Of a DNA stretch of 7,199 bases, positions 6,051 through 7,199 are shown piece after piece (the first letter of the stretch is position 1; every line of letters starts with the position of its first letter). The stretch is taken from the NCBI GenBank assembly GCA_919902475.1, contig CAKKRA010000254.1, positions 3,260 through 10,458 of the forward strand, given 5' to 3'. The translations under genes were made by a program, and so were the position numbers. A model generated the notes under the pieces. The model saw nothing but the letters and a program-made list of their open reading frames with translations. It searched no databases and had not been told where the DNA came from. The DNA comes from Nitrospiria bacterium (lineage in GTDB: Bacteria > Nitrospirota > CAKKRA01 > 9FT-COMBO-42-15).

Positions 6051-6268
6051 GTTTTCTTACATGCTCGACAATTGATTTGGCGATCTTTGAAATCGTAACA
6101 GAATAAATAAGAAAAGTAAATGAAAATTGACAGGGCTAGCCAAAGAGGGGAGAAAAAACAAAAACAAGAGAAAAACAAGAGGCTCAAATCTTCAATCGAT
6201 ACATTTATACTTGCTGTAGATAATTGCCCCTGAAACTGCTTCTTCTCAGTCTTTTTTTGCCTTTGCAC
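6047..6268 (-). CDS. Possible small membrane protein coupled to the nuclease gene
   Basis: The 73-residue frame ends in TGA that overlaps the nuclease gene's ATG in ATGA, a classic stop-start coupling. The protein has a charged N-terminus (QRQKKTEKKQ), a strongly hydrophobic stretch rich in Phe, Leu, Ser and Cys (about 28-58) long enough for one or two membrane passes, and a C-terminal NCRACKK. The only usual start is GTG at 6268 with no Shine-Dalgarno. The Phe/Cys-rich core is the complement of an A-rich + strand tract, so it may simply be an open shadow of the + strand reading at 6120-6369. No known family. If real, it would be a membrane partner for the nuclease. Confidence 0.3.
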   Translation of the reverse strand: MQRQKKTEKKQFQGQLSTASINVSIEDLSLLFFSCFCFFSPLWLALSIFIYFSYLFCYDFKDRQINCRACKKT

Positions 6269-6346
6269 TGCGCTTTTTTGGCAGTATTGATATTAAGCAG
6301 TACAATGTCCTGTTCACAGATTCTGAGTCTGGAAAAAAAGTTACTT

Positions 6347-6375
6347 TATATAGCCAAGCTATATTATAAAATCAA
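6347..6375 (-). promoter_or_regulatory. Possible leftward promoter for the 73-aa frame and nuclease gene
   Basis: The minus strand has TTGATT (6375-6370), a 17-bp spacer, and TATATA (6352-6347), with TATAAA two bases on. Each hexamer matches consensus at 4 of 6 positions. It lies about 80 bp before the GTG of the small membrane frame. The area is very AT-rich, so chance matches are likely. Confidence 0.3.
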
Positions 6376-6417
6376 GGGAAAAAAAATATTATACTGGATT
6401 TTTGATGTTAATTTTTA

Positions 6418-6464
6418 AAATCCCCCCATACTCCCCTTTACGAAAGGGGGGAAAGAAGGGGTTT
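6418..6464. repeat. C/G-rich imperfect palindrome between genes
   Basis: The left arm AAATCCCCCCATACTCCCC runs into TTT, a three-base centre ACG, and the right arm AAAGGGGGG..GGGGTTT. The arms pair along about 22 bases with several mismatches. C-tract/G-tract palindromes of this form are typical dispersed intergenic elements in many genomes. It separates the leftward nuclease unit from the rightward promoter at 6478 and could also weakly stop transcription. Confidence 0.7.
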
Positions 6465-6477
6465 CCTTAAATTTCTT

Positions 6478-6506
6478 TTGACCTCTTTTATGTGCTGTGA
6501 TATACT
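6478..6506 (+). promoter_or_regulatory. Strong promoter of the two small rightward genes
   Basis: TTGACC (6478-6483), 17-bp spacer, TATACT (6501-6506), with an extended TG (TGA just before the -10). Both hexamers match 5 of 6 bases. The start of transcription should be near 6513, giving a 16-base leader with AAAGG before the ATG at 6529. The TTG of this -35 box can be mistaken for a start codon of a longer frame. Confidence 0.7.
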
Positions 6507-6528
6507 GTTTTTAAATAAAGGTTCAGCC

Positions 6529-6747
6529 ATGCTTACAATTAAATATAGTGAATTTTTTTACTGCCACCAAGTAGGAAAAAAGTATTGGCGCTTGTTTGTT
6601 AGAGATATTGGATACTTGCATATTGGTAGTTATAAAAAAATTGAGGCTTTGTTAAATATACACCCTGATATGATTAAAGAAAGTGAGTTTTATATATCTA
6701 TTGATAACAGAAGAATTTATCTCCATGCCATTATCACATTTAATTAG
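6529..6747 (+). CDS. Small hypothetical protein (72 aa)
   Basis: I do not recognise this protein. It begins MLTIKYSEFFYC and is rich in Tyr, Ile and His, with an alternating pattern (YWRLFVRDIGYLHIGSY, then EFYISIDNRRIYLHAIITF) that suggests a mainly beta fold of small size. No membrane segment or signal peptide. The start is firm: AAAGG lies 8 bases before this ATG, while the longer frame back to 6478 would begin inside the promoter. Its TAG stop is the first arm of a perfect hairpin leading to the next gene, 37 bp on, so the two form one transcript. Very AT-rich, unlike the nuclease gene beside it. Function unknown. Confidence 0.6.
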   Translation: MLTIKYSEFFYCHQVGKKYWRLFVRDIGYLHIGSYKKIEALLNIHPDMIKESEFYISIDNRRIYLHAIITFN

Positions 6748-6774
6748 AGCTGTTTAATCAATGAACAGCTCTAA
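6744..6774 (+). promoter_or_regulatory. Hairpin between the two small genes, touching the second Shine-Dalgarno
   Basis: TTAGAGCTGTT (6744-6754) and AACAGCTCTAA (6764-6774) are perfect complements over 11 bases around a 9-base loop. The left arm contains the stop codon of the first gene; the right arm takes in the first two bases of the next gene's AAGGAG (6773-6778). No U-run follows, so it is not a terminator. It may hold back ribosome binding to the second gene unless opened, or protect the 3' end of the upstream message. Confidence 0.65.
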
Positions 6775-6784
6775 GGAGACTATG

Positions 6785-7009
6785 ATGAAGATAATTGATG
6801 CTATTGATGATTTCTTTGAAAGAAATGTATTTGAGAATAAAGATAAACTAGAAGCAATTATACTCTATCCTTTTGGCTTTTGTTGGGAATGTATTAAAGC
6901 TTTGACTCCACTAATAATATTTATAATTCCTTTTCTCATACTATTAGAAATTTTCTTATATATCATTGGCAGTATAGACTTAATGACTGGACAATTAATA
7001 GACAGATAA
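6785..7009 (+). CDS. Small membrane protein (74 aa), unknown
   Basis: Residues 1-24 are acidic and polar (MKIIDAIDDFFERNVFENKDKLEA), followed by a Cys-Trp patch (FGFCWEC, 30-36) and one long hydrophobic segment (about 40-62, LTPLIIFIIPFLILLEIFLYIIG). The tail DLMTGQLIDR is short. It looks like a single-pass inner membrane protein. Candidate starts are ATG 6761, 6782 and 6785. I chose 6785 because AAGGAG ends 6 bases before it, whereas 6782 is only 3 bases away and 6761 lies within the hairpin loop and right arm. Paired with the unknown 72-aa gene upstream. Small acidic or membrane proteins in such pairs include toxins, but nothing here shows that. Confidence 0.6.
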   Translation: MKIIDAIDDFFERNVFENKDKLEAIILYPFGFCWECIKALTPLIIFIIPFLILLEIFLYIIGSIDLMTGQLIDR

Positions 7010-7058
7010 CTGTTACTCTTCTTCTTCCTTCGGAAGATTCTTAACTCCATATAAAACA

Positions 7059-7154
7059 TCAAAAAATTATATTGCTATTCCTGAAAACCTCCTTTCTAAA
7101 CTTGGGATAGAGGAGGGAGAGAAGGTGGCTAGAGGAGGGATAGAGGGTCTATAA
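7059..7154 (+). pseudogene. Possible remnant of an AbrB/MazE-like DNA-binding segment
   Basis: In frame, YIAIPENLLSKLGIEEGEKV (7068-7127) follows the pattern of AbrB/MazE antitoxin swapped-hairpin domains (IPxxLLxxLGIxEGDxV). It continues ARGGIEGL and stops at 7152-7154. The frame has been open since 7002 but holds no ATG, GTG or TTG ahead of the motif, and the second half of the domain is missing. The repeat AGAGGAGGGA at 7109-7118 and 7131-7140 underlies the doubled GIEEGE/GIEG. It may be a broken gene or chance; it follows the two small genes. Confidence 0.3.
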
Positions 7155-7183
7155 TAGAAAAATAGGGGAATAGGAAATAACAC

Positions 7184-7189
7184 AAGGAG
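7184..7189 (+). promoter_or_regulatory. Shine-Dalgarno-like site at the right edge
   Basis: AAGGAG stands 10 bases before the window ends, with no start codon inside the window. A rightward gene may begin just beyond the edge. A TATAAT at 7150-7155 lies upstream but has no clear -35 partner. Confidence 0.25.
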
Positions 7190-7199
7190 CCTTCTTTAA

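Noticed and set aside
7023..7037. TCTTCC-TTC-GGAAGA hairpin after the second small gene as a terminator
   Set aside because: Only a 6-bp stem, and the sequence after it (TTCTTAACTCC) is not a proper T-run.
1..7199. tRNA, rRNA, CRISPR array or intact insertion sequence
   Set aside because: No cloverleaf, no regularly spaced repeats, and no transposase motif was found on either strand by eye.

Overview
The window looks like chromosome from a Gram-negative, moderately AT-rich bacterium. Two things point there: a family 9 glycosyltransferase of the lipopolysaccharide heptosyltransferase type, and a lepA-lepB pair. The sequence alone does not fix the lineage. The style of the LepA protein would suit Nitrospirota or a deltaproteobacterial relative, but that is a guess.

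Positions 1-3050 form one leftward core operon: lepA (translation factor EF-4), lepB (signal peptidase I, TTG start), then a heptosyltransferase-like gene cut by the window edge. A near-consensus promoter (TTGACA, 18 bp, TATAAT) drives it. The promoter lies so close to the gene that the first ATG of the open frame falls at or before the transcription start, so the second ATG is the better start and the mRNA would be nearly leaderless.

Positions 3050-4560 are accessory DNA. Directly upstream of the lepA promoter lies a fossil: the last ~29 codons of a tyrosine recombinase, resembling integron integrases, with its nucleophile tyrosine context still readable. Beyond it are a small unknown ORF (+) and a leftward two-gene DUF4258 / YgiT zinc-finger module of toxin-antitoxin type. 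The module is bounded by two direct copies of a ~73 bp, hairpin-rich repeat (3531-3604 and 4386-4457). The layout recalls a gene cassette next to an integrase, but I could not find canonical attC core sites.

Positions 4560-6480 hold a leftward 496-residue protein of no family I can name, with a clear C-terminal PD-(D/E)XK nuclease motif; it is a candidate defence or mobile-element nuclease. A possible 73-residue membrane protein gene overlaps its start by 4 bp. A competing antisense reading of the same DNA exists on the + strand.

Positions 6418-7199 hold a C/G-rich palindromic repeat, a strong rightward promoter, and two small unknown genes (72 and 74 aa, the second a membrane protein) separated by a perfect 11-bp hairpin running from the stop codon of the first to the Shine-Dalgarno of the second. 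After them is a short frame resembling an AbrB/MazE-type DNA-binding segment without a start codon, probably a remnant.
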